DNA of 64,000 nt from Emticicia sp031378345 (GTDB lineage Bacteria > Bacteroidota > Bacteroidia > Cytophagales > Spirosomataceae): positions 62,001 through 126,000 of the forward strand of contig JANNDY010000034.1 in the NCBI GenBank assembly GCA_031378345.1, read 5' to 3'. The notes under the pieces are model-generated. The model did not search any database and was not told the origin of the DNA. It worked only from the letters and a program-made list of their open reading frames with translations. A program made the position numbers and the translations under genes. Positions 41,686-51,453 of the stretch are shown here, piece after piece (the first letter of the stretch is position 1; every line of letters starts with the position of its first letter).

Positions 41686-44211
41686 ATGTTAAGGTCATAT
41701 CTTGGTAACATCGGACATACGTCCGTCATTATTGCATTTGTAGCTGCTGTTGTTTCAACTTATGCCTATTGGCAAGCATCTCGTTCACAAAATTTAAATA
41801 CCGAAAGTTGGCTAAAATTTGCTCGTCGGGCATTTTATGTCCATACTTTAGCTATTTTCATTATATGTGCTTCACTTTTGAGCATTATTTTCAATCATTA
41901 TTTTGAATATCATTATGCTTGGGATAACTCTTCTTGGAGTTTGCCGCTGGGCTATGCAGTTTCGTGTTTTTGGCAAGACCAAGAAGGAAGTTTTCTACTT
42001 TGGATGTTTTGGAATGTCGTTTTAGGCGTAATTTTAATAAATACAACTCTCCGAAAAACCAGAAATAGCGGCATGGAAGGTCCAACAATGACTATTTTTG
42101 CGTTGGTACAGGTTTTCTTGGCTTCAATGATTTTGGGCGTAGTACTTTGGGGAGAATTCAAAATTGGTAGTTCGCCTTTTTTGACTTTGCGAGAATCAAT
42201 GCCGAATATTCCGATTTGGAGTACAAACCCTAATTTTGTTCCAAAAGATGGCAATGGTCTTAATCCTTTGCTGCAAAATTACTGGATGGTGATTCACCCT
42301 CCTACCCTATTTTTGGGTTTTGCCATGACACTCGTTCCCTTTGCATTTTGTATTGCAGGATTGTGGAAAAAGCAATATACCCAGTGGATAAAACCAGCTT
42401 TGCCATGGACATTGATGGGTGCTGTAATTCTTGGAACTGGAATTATGATGGGCGGAATTTGGGCGTACGAAACCCTCAATTTTGGTGGATATTGGAATTG
42501 GGACCCCGTTGAAAATGCAGTTTATGTGCCGTGGTTGGTGCTGGTTGCCAGTTTCCATACCATGCTTTTGGCTCGCAAAAGTAGCACGGCTTTGAAATAC
42601 ACCGTTATTTTGGTCATTGCTCAGTTTATTCTGATTATTTATTCTACATTTTTGGCTCGAAGCGGTATTCTTGGAAATGCTTCCGTTCACTCATTTACTG
42701 ATTTGGGACTTTCGGGGCAATTACTTATTTATTTGCTAACTTTCATTGTTTTTGCAGTAGCACTGTCAGCTATTCGTTGGAAACATTTGCCGCAAGATGA
42801 AGCTGAAATCTCGACTTATTCTCGTGAATTTTGGGTTTTTACAGGCGTTTTGATGCTTTGTTTGTCAGCTTTTCAAGTAATTGTTACAACTTCGATTCCT
42901 GTTTATAACAAAATTGCAGAAGTTTTTGGTGGTAAACTTAACATGGCTTTACCTACCAATCAAGTTGAACATTTTACACAATTTCAACTTTGGTTTTTTA
43001 TTGCAATTACTGCACTTTCGGGTGTTGCTCAGTTTTTTTGGTGGAAACGTATTCAGAAAGAAAGTCTTTCAAAATTACTTAACCCTCTGATTATTAGCCT
43101 TTTGGTATCTGCACTAATCATCACTTTTGCCAAAGTAAACGACTGGAAATACATCATTTTATTGACTGCCGCAATGTTTAGCATTGCAGCAAATGGCAGC
43201 ATTTTGACCGATATTCTGAAAGGGAAATTTAAAGTTGCAGGCGGAGCAATTACACACATTGGCATTGCTTTGATGTTGCTCGGAATCATGTTTTCGTCGG
43301 GTTATTCGAAAGTTGTCTCTTTGAATTTTTCGGGAGCAAAAATATTTACTAACGAAACTGACAACAAAGAAAATGCACTGCTTTGGCTCAATCGCCCGAC
43401 GGAATTGAGTGATTTTTCTTTCACTTATAAAGGTCAGTTTGTTGATGTCAGAAATGTGCCAGGCTATATCGAGAAAAAATATATCATGCCAGTTCCTGGA
43501 AGTAACTATAAAGGAATTGCTCGTGCCGATGTTGTTGATGGAGATAAAACTTTCTATAAAAGAGGCGATACGCTCGAATTTGAGGGCGAAAACACCTATT
43601 ATCAGATAGAATATACTGACAAATCGGGTAAAAAATTCAATATGTACCCACGTACTCAGAATAATGAGAAAATGGGACGAGTTGATTCGCCAGATATTAA
43701 AAAGTTTTGGAATAAAGATATTTATGCCTTTGTATCGGGGCCGCCTGTGGCAGAAGATGAGCGAGATTGGAGCCGTCCCGAAGAATTTGCGGTAGCCATT
43801 GGCGATACTTTTTTTGTGAATGACTACGTTGCAATTTTGGAAAATGTAGAGGGCATCAAAGAAGTTGATGGCATGGCTCTTGCCGAAGGAGATGCTGCTG
43901 CACGAGCATCAGTTAGAATTTTAGACCGAGATGTTTCGGTTACTATGCGACCAGTTTTTGCTATTCGTAACCGTGAAATTTGGAGTAAACCAGAGGTAAA
44001 TAATGAAATGGGATTGCGTTTGCAATTGATCAAAATTGATCCTGCGTCAGGTAAATTTTCGTTCTCGGCAAGTCAAGGGCAGCGAGAGTTTTTAGTGATG
44101 AAAGCTACTGAAAAACCCCATATCAATTTACTTTGGTTTGGATTTTTCTTGGTAATCGTGGGCATTACTTTGGCAACAATTAGAAGATTTAGAATTGTTG
44201 GAGCAGAATAA
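41686..44211 (+). CDS. ccmF: CcmF/CcsA-type cytochrome c assembly protein
   Basis: The 841-residue, roughly 15-helix membrane protein belongs to the heme-handling HHP family that ligates heme to apocytochrome c. The tryptophan-rich WWD domain is GGYWNWDPVENAVYVPWLVL (near 265-284). CcmF traits are the helix YWMVIHPPTLFLGF and the loop FLARSGILGNASVHSF. A large periplasmic domain (about 560-800) precedes the last helix. It would mature the c-type cytochromes encoded at 21.8-27.3 kb and others. CcmF and CcsA systems are related, so the symbol is tentative. Confidence 0.9.
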   Translation: MLRSYLGNIGHTSVIIAFVAAVVSTYAYWQASRSQNLNTESWLKFARRAFYVHTLAIFIICASLLSIIFNHYFEYHYAWDNSSWSLPLGYAVSCFWQDQEGSFLLWMFWNVVLGVILINTTLRKTRNSGMEGPTMTIFALVQVFLASMILGVVLWGEFKIGSSPFLTLRESMPNIPIWSTNPNFVPKDGNGLNPLLQNYWMVIHPPTLFLGFAMTLVPFAFCIAGLWKKQYTQWIKPALPWTLMGAVILGTGIMMGGIWAYETLNFGGYWNWDPVENAVYVPWLVLVASFHTMLLARKSSTALKYTVILVIAQFILIIYSTFLARSGILGNASVHSFTDLGLSGQLLIYLLTFIVFAVALSAIRWKHLPQDEAEISTYSREFWVFTGVLMLCLSAFQVIVTTSIPVYNKIAEVFGGKLNMALPTNQVEHFTQFQLWFFIAITALSGVAQFFWWKRIQKESLSKLLNPLIISLLVSALIITFAKVNDWKYIILLTAAMFSIAANGSILTDILKGKFKVAGGAITHIGIALMLLGIMFSSGYSKVVSLNFSGAKIFTNETDNKENALLWLNRPTELSDFSFTYKGQFVDVRNVPGYIEKKYIMPVPGSNYKGIARADVVDGDKTFYKRGDTLEFEGENTYYQIEYTDKSGKKFNMYPRTQNNEKMGRVDSPDIKKFWNKDIYAFVSGPPVAEDERDWSRPEEFAVAIGDTFFVNDYVAILENVEGIKEVDGMALAEGDAAARASVRILDRDVSVTMRPVFAIRNREIWSKPEVNNEMGLRLQLIKIDPASGKFSFSASQGQREFLVMKATEKPHINLLWFGFFLVIVGITLATIRRFRIVGAE

Positions 44212-44402
44212 ATTGGACTTTTAAAGGAATCAATTAGATTTTTTCTGAAATATTGACAAACATGGATTTTGTCAAATACTTAGCTCAAAAAATTACAGGC
44301 TTTGGCATACTTTTTGGAATTAGGATTATGGAAATGATTGAGCGGTAGCATTAGTGCTTTCCGTATAGTAAAAACCCATAATGTCCTAATTCCATAAATC
44401 CG
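44212..44402. other. Control region with sigma-54-like site and inverted repeat
   Basis: TTGGCATACTTTTTGGA at 44302-44318 has the spacing of a sigma-54 promoter (GG, ten bases, then G-G where G-C is usual). Overlapping it, GGAATTAGGATTATGG at 44316-44331 is complementary to CCATAATGTCCTAATTCC at 44375-44392 with one 2-base bulge, so the leader can form a long hairpin just before the next gene. Confidence 0.4.
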
Positions 44403-45764
44403 ATGAAAAAGTTAATTTTATTGATTTTTCTGAGCTTTACTTCTACCCTTTTTGCTCAAAGCGAAAGAGGCATTGATTTTATCAGAGGAACGCTCGAAAA
44501 TGCTCAAAAACTCGCAGAGCAACAACACAAATTAGTTTTTATTTCCTACGAAAACTACGGTGGCAATAGTCGCTGGATGAATCAAAACGTTTTTTCTACG
44601 CCCGAAGTTGGAGAACTTTTCAACGAAAACTTTATTAGTTTAAAAATCAACTCGGAATCGCTTCGTGATAAAGCTTCGAACAGCGATTTCAAATATCGTG
44701 GTTCGTCGTCAGCCTATTTTTTCTTTACTGCCGATGGTGAATTAATCTACAAATCAAATTTTGCGGCAAATCCGCAAGAGTTACTTGTCGATGCGAGTCG
44801 TGCAATGAAAGTAAATGAAAATTTTCTTTCGCTCGAAAAATTAGATAAAATCATTCGCAAAGGTGATGCCAGTCAAGACATGCTTTATTTGTATTCATTA
44901 CGTCGTTTACAAGCACTTAATGTGGGTAATTTCAAAGAAAAGAATATCAAGGATTTGGACAAAGCAGTGCGAAACTACATTCAAGGACTGGACAAAGAAA
45001 GTTTGGCCGCTGAAAAAAATGTGTTGCTTTTGTGCGAATATCTCTACGAAACAAACAAAACTTGTGATGATGATTTGTTTAAATTGTTGGTTGGTCAAGC
45101 AGGAAATGTTCCGCACTTTTCAGAGGAAAATGCCATTGGTATTCGTCAAAGAGTTAGTCGAATCATTGACCGCAGCTTCAACCAAGCAGTTTTGAATAAA
45201 AATCCAGATTTAATGAATGAGTCAGTAGCAAGTATAGCAACATTTTGGCACGAAAAAAGTACGCCATTTTATAATAAAGAAATGGTGATGGCAAGCTATA
45301 AGATTGATTTCTACGAAATAATGAAAGATTGGAGCAATTATTCAAAGGAAATAACGACTTATCTCAATCGAATTGATGCCATTGATGCCGAAGCATTGAC
45401 CGCCCAAGCAATGACCGACTATCATAAATATGAAGATAAGCTAAAGTTTACAGCCGAAGAATGGACTTTCTTGCATGACGATGTGCTGAATGGCTATAAC
45501 GAAGAAATTGCCTATCAATTAAGGCTATATGGCTGGCGTTTTGCTCAAAATATCACCGACAAAGAGCAATTGAAATTGCCTTTAAAATGGCTAAGCAAGT
45601 CGCTCAGGATTGCCGAAAATCCAATTGCGATGAAAACTTATTCACAATTATTATACAAAGTTGGTCGCCAAGAAGAAGCAAAGCGATATGCTGAAACAGC
45701 TATAAAAATCTCAAAAGGACAAGTTGTTGCGAAGGAATATAGAGAAGAAGAATCGAAGAATTAA
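44403..45764 (+). CDS. Thioredoxin-fold (DUF255-like) secreted protein lacking CxxC
   Basis: The 453-residue product has a signal peptide (to TLFAQ). It is followed by a thioredoxin-like domain in which ENAQKLAEQQHKLVFISYEN aligns with the first strand and helix of thioredoxin family proteins. The CxxC position reads YENYGGNSRWM, so no redox cysteines are present. The cis-Pro region is also altered (SSAYFFFTADGEL). The C-terminal 300 residues are helical, with TPR-like character (AQAMTDYHKYEDKLKF, MKTYSQLLYKVGRQEEAKRY). A protein-binding role is likelier than redox catalysis; this is inference. Confidence 0.8.
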   Translation: MKKLILLIFLSFTSTLFAQSERGIDFIRGTLENAQKLAEQQHKLVFISYENYGGNSRWMNQNVFSTPEVGELFNENFISLKINSESLRDKASNSDFKYRGSSSAYFFFTADGELIYKSNFAANPQELLVDASRAMKVNENFLSLEKLDKIIRKGDASQDMLYLYSLRRLQALNVGNFKEKNIKDLDKAVRNYIQGLDKESLAAEKNVLLLCEYLYETNKTCDDDLFKLLVGQAGNVPHFSEENAIGIRQRVSRIIDRSFNQAVLNKNPDLMNESVASIATFWHEKSTPFYNKEMVMASYKIDFYEIMKDWSNYSKEITTYLNRIDAIDAEALTAQAMTDYHKYEDKLKFTAEEWTFLHDDVLNGYNEEIAYQLRLYGWRFAQNITDKEQLKLPLKWLSKSLRIAENPIAMKTYSQLLYKVGRQEEAKRYAETAIKISKGQVVAKEYREEESKN

Positions 45765-45816
45765 GAATTGAAATAGAGAATTATAAATAACTCGTTATCA
45801 AATATTTACATAAAGT

Positions 45817-45852
45817 AAAAACACTTTCCAAATAATTCGGAAAGTGCTTTTT
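45817..45852. terminator. Hairpin terminator between convergent genes
   Basis: AAAAACACTTTCC pairs with GGAAAGTGCTTTTT; T and A runs on both sides allow use from either strand. Confidence 0.8.
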
Positions 45853-45885
45853 GTTTTTAGTTATTGTGAATTCAATGAAAACGTA

Positions 45886-46746
45886 TCAAACATTTTTAGA
45901 AAAAGCTGCCCTTAACATAACGACTGAGGTATAAATAATAACAATAATCACCAACCAGCGGAGGGTGTCTAAAGGCAAAGATTTTACTATCAAAGCGGCT
46001 ATTAATACCGCAATAATGCTTGGTAATGCCATTCCAATTGCTGCTTTTCTATTGTAAGCTCCTTTACGAATAAATTGAATAGAAGCAGGAGGCATTAAAA
46101 ATGCACAAGAGCCCATCATGATTGGAAATGCAACTTGGGGCGACAAACCCAAAGCAAAAACCAAAGCCATACAAGGTGCATAAAGACCAATTCCAGCGGT
46201 CATTAATGCCCCCAAAAAGAAATTTACAGTTACTGCTATACCTAATTTAACCCCACTTAAACCAATGTCTGTGCCGCCCCCTTGAATCCACTGCATTTTG
46301 TTAGCAAACATAAAGAATGCAGTAACTGCCAATGCAATGCCCATAACAATTTGTATGCGTTTTTCTGACATTTTTGCTACTATTCCTGCTCCCAAAATAG
46401 CCCCTCCAGCAGCTGAAACAAGCATTAAAATTAAGGTAATAGGCTCTACTTCAATTATAGTTATAAAAATCAACGCCTGAATCAATACCGGGATAGTGTT
46501 TGCTACATTCAATGTGCCTGGTAAAAGTCGGTCTTCTGTTTGTTTTGTAAATTTTAACAGGGCGGTTTGGGGGGCAAAAGCACCAATACCCAAAACATCA
46601 AAAAAGTTTACAACAAAGCCTATCAATCCTGTTTTTATCCAACTTACATTTTCGAGATTATTTTTATGCTTTAAGAAATCTTTTAAAAGTGATATACTGA
46701 ACCATACAGTTAAAATAGCCAATGAAATCCAAATAATTTGTATCAT
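45886..46746 (-). CDS. TauE/SafE-family membrane permease
   Basis: The 286-residue protein has about eight hydrophobic helices and the internal duplication of the TauE/SafE family: GLIGFVVNFFDVLGIGAFAP in the first half and GIAVTVNFFLGALMTAGIGLYAP in the second. Family members export or import organosulfonates, sulfite or small carboxylates. No neighbouring gene points to the substrate. Confidence 0.9.
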   Translation of the reverse strand: MIQIIWISLAILTVWFSISLLKDFLKHKNNLENVSWIKTGLIGFVVNFFDVLGIGAFAPQTALLKFTKQTEDRLLPGTLNVANTIPVLIQALIFITIIEVEPITLILMLVSAAGGAILGAGIVAKMSEKRIQIVMGIALAVTAFFMFANKMQWIQGGGTDIGLSGVKLGIAVTVNFFLGALMTAGIGLYAPCMALVFALGLSPQVAFPIMMGSCAFLMPPASIQFIRKGAYNRKAAIGMALPSIIAVLIAALIVKSLPLDTLRWLVIIVIIYTSVVMLRAAFSKNV

Positions 46747-46882
46747 TTCTTTGATATTAAAAAATTAAACAAGAGAAAATATAAACACTTTTGAAAAAAA
46801 TCTGTCAAATTTTACATAAATATAGATAAGTAAAACTAAATTTATTCTTTTTGCAAACCTAAGTATTTTTCTTTTCTACTTT

Positions 46883-49501
46883 ATGAAACCAGTTCTATCA
46901 TTTTTAATCTCGCTGCTATCTTTTTGTTCCTTTGCCCAACAGATTGCTTCTCCTTTAGAGGCTTCATTTCGAAGCTATCAAGAAATGAAAAAAAAGACAC
47001 CATATAAATTAGATTGGGTGTCTTTGGGGCCTACATTAAATTCGGCACGTGCTGATGTGGTGCAAGTGGACACAAAACATCCGGGTACTATGTATGTTGG
47101 ATTTGGTTCTGGTGGCTTATGGAAAACTGTAAACAATGGCATCAATTGGCAATGTGTTTTTCAAGAACAATCTTCTCTTGGTATTGGCGACATGGAGTTG
47201 GCTCCTTCAAATCCCGATATTATTTACGTCGGAACTGGAGAAAATTTAAAGAAACCTCGAAATTTTACTTTACCAGGCACGGGCATGTATCGGTCAACCG
47301 ATGCTGGAAAAACATGGCAACACATAGGCTTAGAAGATTCATGGGCTATTGCCGAAATCGCCATTCATCCTACAAATCCAGATATTGTTATGGTTGCAGT
47401 ATTGGGTCATTTGTGGTCAAAAAACAATAATAGAGGTCTTTACCAAAGTATCAATGGCGGTAAAACTTGGCAACAGGTGCTTTTTAAAGATGATAAAACA
47501 GGTACAAATGATGTAGTAATTTCAGCTTCCGATCCTAATATTATGTACGCTTCTACTTGGGAGGTGTACCCAGGCATAAGTGGAAAAAATAGTGGAATCC
47601 ACAGAAGTATAGATGGTGGTAAAACGTGGATAGCTTGTACCAATGGCTTGCCTACGGGTGAAAAAGTAGGACGTATAGGACTGAGTGTTTCTTATTCTAA
47701 TCCAAAGAAAGCGTATGCTCTGATAGATAATTTGAATAATCCAAAAGGGGAATCGGGCGAACTGTACAAAACTACCGATGGAGGTTTGACTTGGACTAAA
47801 ACACACACTACCCCATTTTACAATTTTTCAGTAATAGGCTGGTATTTTACAGATGTGTACGTCAATCCTAAAGACGACGAAGAAGTATATTGTTTAGGTG
47901 TTCGTTTGGCTCATAGCACTGATGGGGGAAAAACTTTTTCTTTTTTAGGTGGAAATGTTACAAGAGCTACGCCAAGTTTGGCCAAGGGATTTCACTTAGA
48001 CCAATGCGAAGTCTGGATAAATCCTGAAAATCCGAATCATATAGCAGCAGGAAACGATGGTGGCTTATATGTAAGTTACGACAAGGGTGATTCATGGTTT
48101 CATTTCAATAATATACCCACTGGCGAATTTTATGATATAACCATAGACCAAAAAAATTATATAATTTATGGTGGAACACAGGATGATGCCACAGTTTATG
48201 GGCCTCCTAAGGAAATCAACCCCAATTATCCTGACACTTGGAAATACCTTTGGATAGACCCTTGGGATGGTGGTGACGGATGTGTTTCACAAGTTGATCC
48301 CGACGACGAGAATATCGTTTATTATAGCATGCAGTTTGGCAATGCCATTCGGTACGATAAAAAAATGGATAGTACCTATGCTATTCAACCTGAGCTCCCA
48401 AAAAGCATAAAAGATACTTTAGTTTTCAATTATGTAACGCCCTATTTTATTTCACCTCACCAAAGTAAAACATTGTATCATGGCGGTAATTATATTTTCA
48501 AAAGCATTGATAGAGGAACAAAATGGCAAGTTATTAGTCCAAATTTGGCAATTTCAGCAAATGTTGAAAAGAAATTATCCTCTACTGGTGCCTTGGTGGA
48601 ATCAAAAATTGAAAAAGGATTACTTTATGTAGGTACAGATAAAGGGGCTTTTTGGGTTACAAAAAATGATGGGATTTCTTGGGAAGAAAATTCAGAGGGG
48701 CTTGCCAATAATTATATTAGGAGCATTTGTCCATCTCGTTTTGCAAAGGCCCGAGTTTATACAGCCATGACAGGCATTAATTATGACGACCTTCAAAGCT
48801 ATCTTTATGTATCCGAAGATTTTGGTAAAAACTGGAAGAGTATTGCCGCAGGGTTGCCCAATGAACCAGTAAATGTTATTGTAGAAGACCCAGTTCATGA
48901 AAACGTTATATATGCTGGTGGATTTAGAGGAGTTTATATTTCAACCGATAAAGGCAATAGTTGGGCTTATTTTGGAAATAACATGCCTGGTACAGCCATT
49001 GCTGATATAGAAATTCACGAAGGAACGCAGGATTTAGTTGCCGCTACGCATGGAAGAGGCATATACAAAATTAATCTTAAGCCAATCCACACTTGGCTAA
49101 ACGAAAAAATGACATCTTCAAAAGATTATTTATTTGAAATTCCTATTGCCAAGAGACCTTGGTTTAATTCTCACGATGGAGAGCCTGATTACAGAACACT
49201 TGAAAAAGTAGAGATTTCGTTTTGGTTAAATGAAGAAAAAAACATAAATTTGATAGTAAAGAACGAAACTAATAATACTATTTGGACGATGCCCTTTCAA
49301 GGCAAAAAAGGGTTTAATCAATACCGTTGGGATTTAATTGTAAGTAAAGAATCTAATAATATGCCCTACTTTATACATTACGACACATTTTTAAAGGCAG
49401 GAAATTATAAAATGACTCTTTCAGATGGAAAAACGGATATAGAACAACCCTTTATCGTAAAAAATGTAGTTTCACCTTATAAAACTGAGGCTAAAAAATA
49501 A
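46883..49501 (+). CDS. Secreted Asp-box/BNR-repeat (sortilin-like) protein
   Basis: The 872-residue product has a signal peptide (to FCSFAQ) and a large beta-propeller region with about ten Asp-box motifs of the form S-x-D-x-G-x-x-W: YRSTDAGKTW, YQSINGGKTW, HRSIDGGKTW, YKTTDGGLTW, AHSTDGGKTF, YVSYDKGDSW, FKSIDRGTKW, YVSEDFGKNW, YISTDKGNSW among them. This is the VPS10/sortilin-like or xyloglucanase-like fold. The C-terminal 140 residues form a further beta domain without a T9SS signature. Catalytic residues were not identified. L-serine dehydratase follows five bases later. Confidence 0.82.
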   Translation: MKPVLSFLISLLSFCSFAQQIASPLEASFRSYQEMKKKTPYKLDWVSLGPTLNSARADVVQVDTKHPGTMYVGFGSGGLWKTVNNGINWQCVFQEQSSLGIGDMELAPSNPDIIYVGTGENLKKPRNFTLPGTGMYRSTDAGKTWQHIGLEDSWAIAEIAIHPTNPDIVMVAVLGHLWSKNNNRGLYQSINGGKTWQQVLFKDDKTGTNDVVISASDPNIMYASTWEVYPGISGKNSGIHRSIDGGKTWIACTNGLPTGEKVGRIGLSVSYSNPKKAYALIDNLNNPKGESGELYKTTDGGLTWTKTHTTPFYNFSVIGWYFTDVYVNPKDDEEVYCLGVRLAHSTDGGKTFSFLGGNVTRATPSLAKGFHLDQCEVWINPENPNHIAAGNDGGLYVSYDKGDSWFHFNNIPTGEFYDITIDQKNYIIYGGTQDDATVYGPPKEINPNYPDTWKYLWIDPWDGGDGCVSQVDPDDENIVYYSMQFGNAIRYDKKMDSTYAIQPELPKSIKDTLVFNYVTPYFISPHQSKTLYHGGNYIFKSIDRGTKWQVISPNLAISANVEKKLSSTGALVESKIEKGLLYVGTDKGAFWVTKNDGISWEENSEGLANNYIRSICPSRFAKARVYTAMTGINYDDLQSYLYVSEDFGKNWKSIAAGLPNEPVNVIVEDPVHENVIYAGGFRGVYISTDKGNSWAYFGNNMPGTAIADIEIHEGTQDLVAATHGRGIYKINLKPIHTWLNEKMTSSKDYLFEIPIAKRPWFNSHDGEPDYRTLEKVEISFWLNEEKNINLIVKNETNNTIWTMPFQGKKGFNQYRWDLIVSKESNNMPYFIHYDTFLKAGNYKMTLSDGKTDIEQPFIVKNVVSPYKTEAKK

Positions 49502-49506
49502 ACACT

Positions 49507-51084
49507 ATGAGCACATTCCCGAGTATCTTTAATGATGTAATAGGCCCAGTAATGAGAGGCCCCTCAAGCTCACATTGTGCAGCTTCTTTGCGTATAGCAC
49601 GCCTTTGCCGTGATCTGATGGATGAAAAAATCAAAGAAATTTTGATTGAATTTGACCCCAATGGCTCTCTGGCAACCACCCACAAAAGCCAAGGCTCAGA
49701 TATGGGCTTGTTTGGCGGTTTTTTAGGTTGGGAAGCCTACGATGAGCGTTTGCCAGAATCAGAGAAATACCTTGCTACTGCCGGAATAAACGTTGAAATA
49801 AAAATCTGTGATATCAAAGCTGAGCACCCCAACACGTATAAAATCAGACTCAAAAATGAGGAAGAAATTAGAGATTTGACGGCTATTTCTACCGGGGGCG
49901 GCATGATAGAGGTCATCGAAATAGATGGCAATGTGGTCTCAATGGCTGGGGATTATTTTGAAACGCTTATCTATTGCACTCATCCAAGTGAAATTATTTC
50001 TTTTTTGGAAGGTTCAATAAAATATGACTCCATTGAGTTCCATGAAGGAAAGCAACGTTTTATTGAAATAAAATCTCAAACCCCGCTTGACAAGATTATT
50101 TGTGATGAGTTGCTTGCCATGGATGGTGTTCTATTTATTAAATCGCTAAAGCCTGTTTTGCCCGTAATGGCAAGAAAGAACCTGAAAGTACCTTTTATTA
50201 CTTGCAATGAAATGTTGGCATATAATGAAGGAAAGAACAAAAGCCTTTGGGAATTAGCGGCAGCCTTTGAAGCTGCCCGAGGAAATATTTCGGAAGTTGA
50301 AGTATTCGAAAAAATGAGGAAAATCATCCATATCATGGGCAATGCCATTGATTTGGGGCTAAAGGGCACACACTACGAAGACAGAATTTTAGGAAGTCAG
50401 TCTTTACAATTCAAACAAAAATTAGCTGATAAACAATTAGTAGGAGGCGATGCCAACAATAGAATTATCATGTATGTTTCTGCAATGATGGAAGTCAAAA
50501 GTTCTATGGGTGTCATAGTTGCGGCTCCTACTGCGGGTTCATGTGGGGCATTGCCAGGAGCTTTATTTGGTACAGCCCATAGTTTAGATTTACATGAAGA
50601 TGAACTCGTAAAAGCCATGCTTTCTGCTGGTTTGATTGGCGTATTTATAGCCGCTCACGCCACATTTGCTGCTGAAGTAGGTGGTTGTATGGCCGAAACT
50701 GGCTCAGGAGGAGGCATGGCTGCAGCAGCCATTGTTGGCATGAAAGGTGGTACTTTGAAACAATCTATAGCTGCCGCTTCGCTGGCACTGCAAAATTCTT
50801 TGGGCATCATCTGCGACCCAATCGGCAATAGAGTAGAAGCTCCTTGTTTAGGTAGAAATGTAATGGCAGCCACCAACGCTATTTCTTGTGCTAATATGGC
50901 ACTGTCGGATTATGAACAACTAATCCCTTTAGACGAAGTAATAGAAACCATGAAAGCCGTAGGCGACCAAATTCATCATACGCTACGTTGCACTAACTTA
51001 GGCGGATTATCTATCACCAATGCGGCAAAGAAAATCGAAGCCATGTTAGAAGAGTTACCAGGGCAGTATTTTAAAAGTTGTTAG
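49507..51084 (+). CDS. sdaA: L-serine dehydratase, fused beta and alpha domains, [4Fe-4S]
   Basis: L-serine ammonia-lyase (525 residues) converts L-serine to pyruvate and ammonia. The N-terminal beta domain opens with GPVMRGPSSSHCAASLRIAR and contains ACT/ASB-like folds (STGGGMIEV). The alpha domain shows AAPTAGSCGALPGALFGTA, the glycine-rich CMAETGSGGGMAAAAI, and ICDPIGNRVEAPCLGRN, whose cysteines are those expected for the iron-sulfur cluster. The gene is five bases behind the Asp-box protein gene, so the two are likely co-transcribed, though no functional link is evident. Confidence 0.93.
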   Translation: MSTFPSIFNDVIGPVMRGPSSSHCAASLRIARLCRDLMDEKIKEILIEFDPNGSLATTHKSQGSDMGLFGGFLGWEAYDERLPESEKYLATAGINVEIKICDIKAEHPNTYKIRLKNEEEIRDLTAISTGGGMIEVIEIDGNVVSMAGDYFETLIYCTHPSEIISFLEGSIKYDSIEFHEGKQRFIEIKSQTPLDKIICDELLAMDGVLFIKSLKPVLPVMARKNLKVPFITCNEMLAYNEGKNKSLWELAAAFEAARGNISEVEVFEKMRKIIHIMGNAIDLGLKGTHYEDRILGSQSLQFKQKLADKQLVGGDANNRIIMYVSAMMEVKSSMGVIVAAPTAGSCGALPGALFGTAHSLDLHEDELVKAMLSAGLIGVFIAAHATFAAEVGGCMAETGSGGGMAAAAIVGMKGGTLKQSIAAASLALQNSLGIICDPIGNRVEAPCLGRNVMAATNAISCANMALSDYEQLIPLDEVIETMKAVGDQIHHTLRCTNLGGLSITNAAKKIEAMLEELPGQYFKSC

Positions 51085-51190
51085 TTTTATATTTTTGGTA
51101 AAAACACTTTACCGAAAACTCTTCAGCATAAACCCTAAAATACATGAAATGATTAAGAAATTGAGGGTAAAAAAATTGTAAAATACATTA

Positions 51191-51348
51191 GAGGTTGTTT
51201 AAGTTTTTTGATTTGGACTAAAATTGCACCTTTTTAACATTATCTTCGCTAAAAAACACTCATTTTGCTCGCAAAATTTCATCTTTTTAATCTTGATTAT
51301 GTCAAAAATGTATCATTTTTCGTCATCAAAAAAAACTTAAACAACCTC
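51191..51348. mobile_element. 158-bp MITE with GAGGTTGTTTAAGTTTTTT ends and TTA duplication
   Basis: The left end begins GAGGTTGTTTAAGTTTTTTG and the right end is its inverted copy with a 2-base indel (51325-51348). Both ends are bordered by TTA (51188-51190 and 51349-51351), a 3-base target duplication of TNA type as made by some IS5-group elements. The inside has no coding capacity. No related transposase is in the window. Confidence 0.75.
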
Positions 51349-51377
51349 TTAGATAACTTTTCAGCAGTCTAATAACT

Positions 51378-51413
51378 AAAACTGCTTTCCAAGTAATTTG
51401 GAAAGCAGTTTTT
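51378..51413. terminator. Hairpin terminator
   Basis: AAAACTGCTTTCCAA pairs with TTGGAAAGCAGTTTT around a short loop and is followed by Ts on both strands, between the convergent serine dehydratase and permease genes. Confidence 0.8.
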
Positions 51414-51453
51414 ATTTGTAAGTATTGTAAATCCAACGAATACTTTTTGATGC

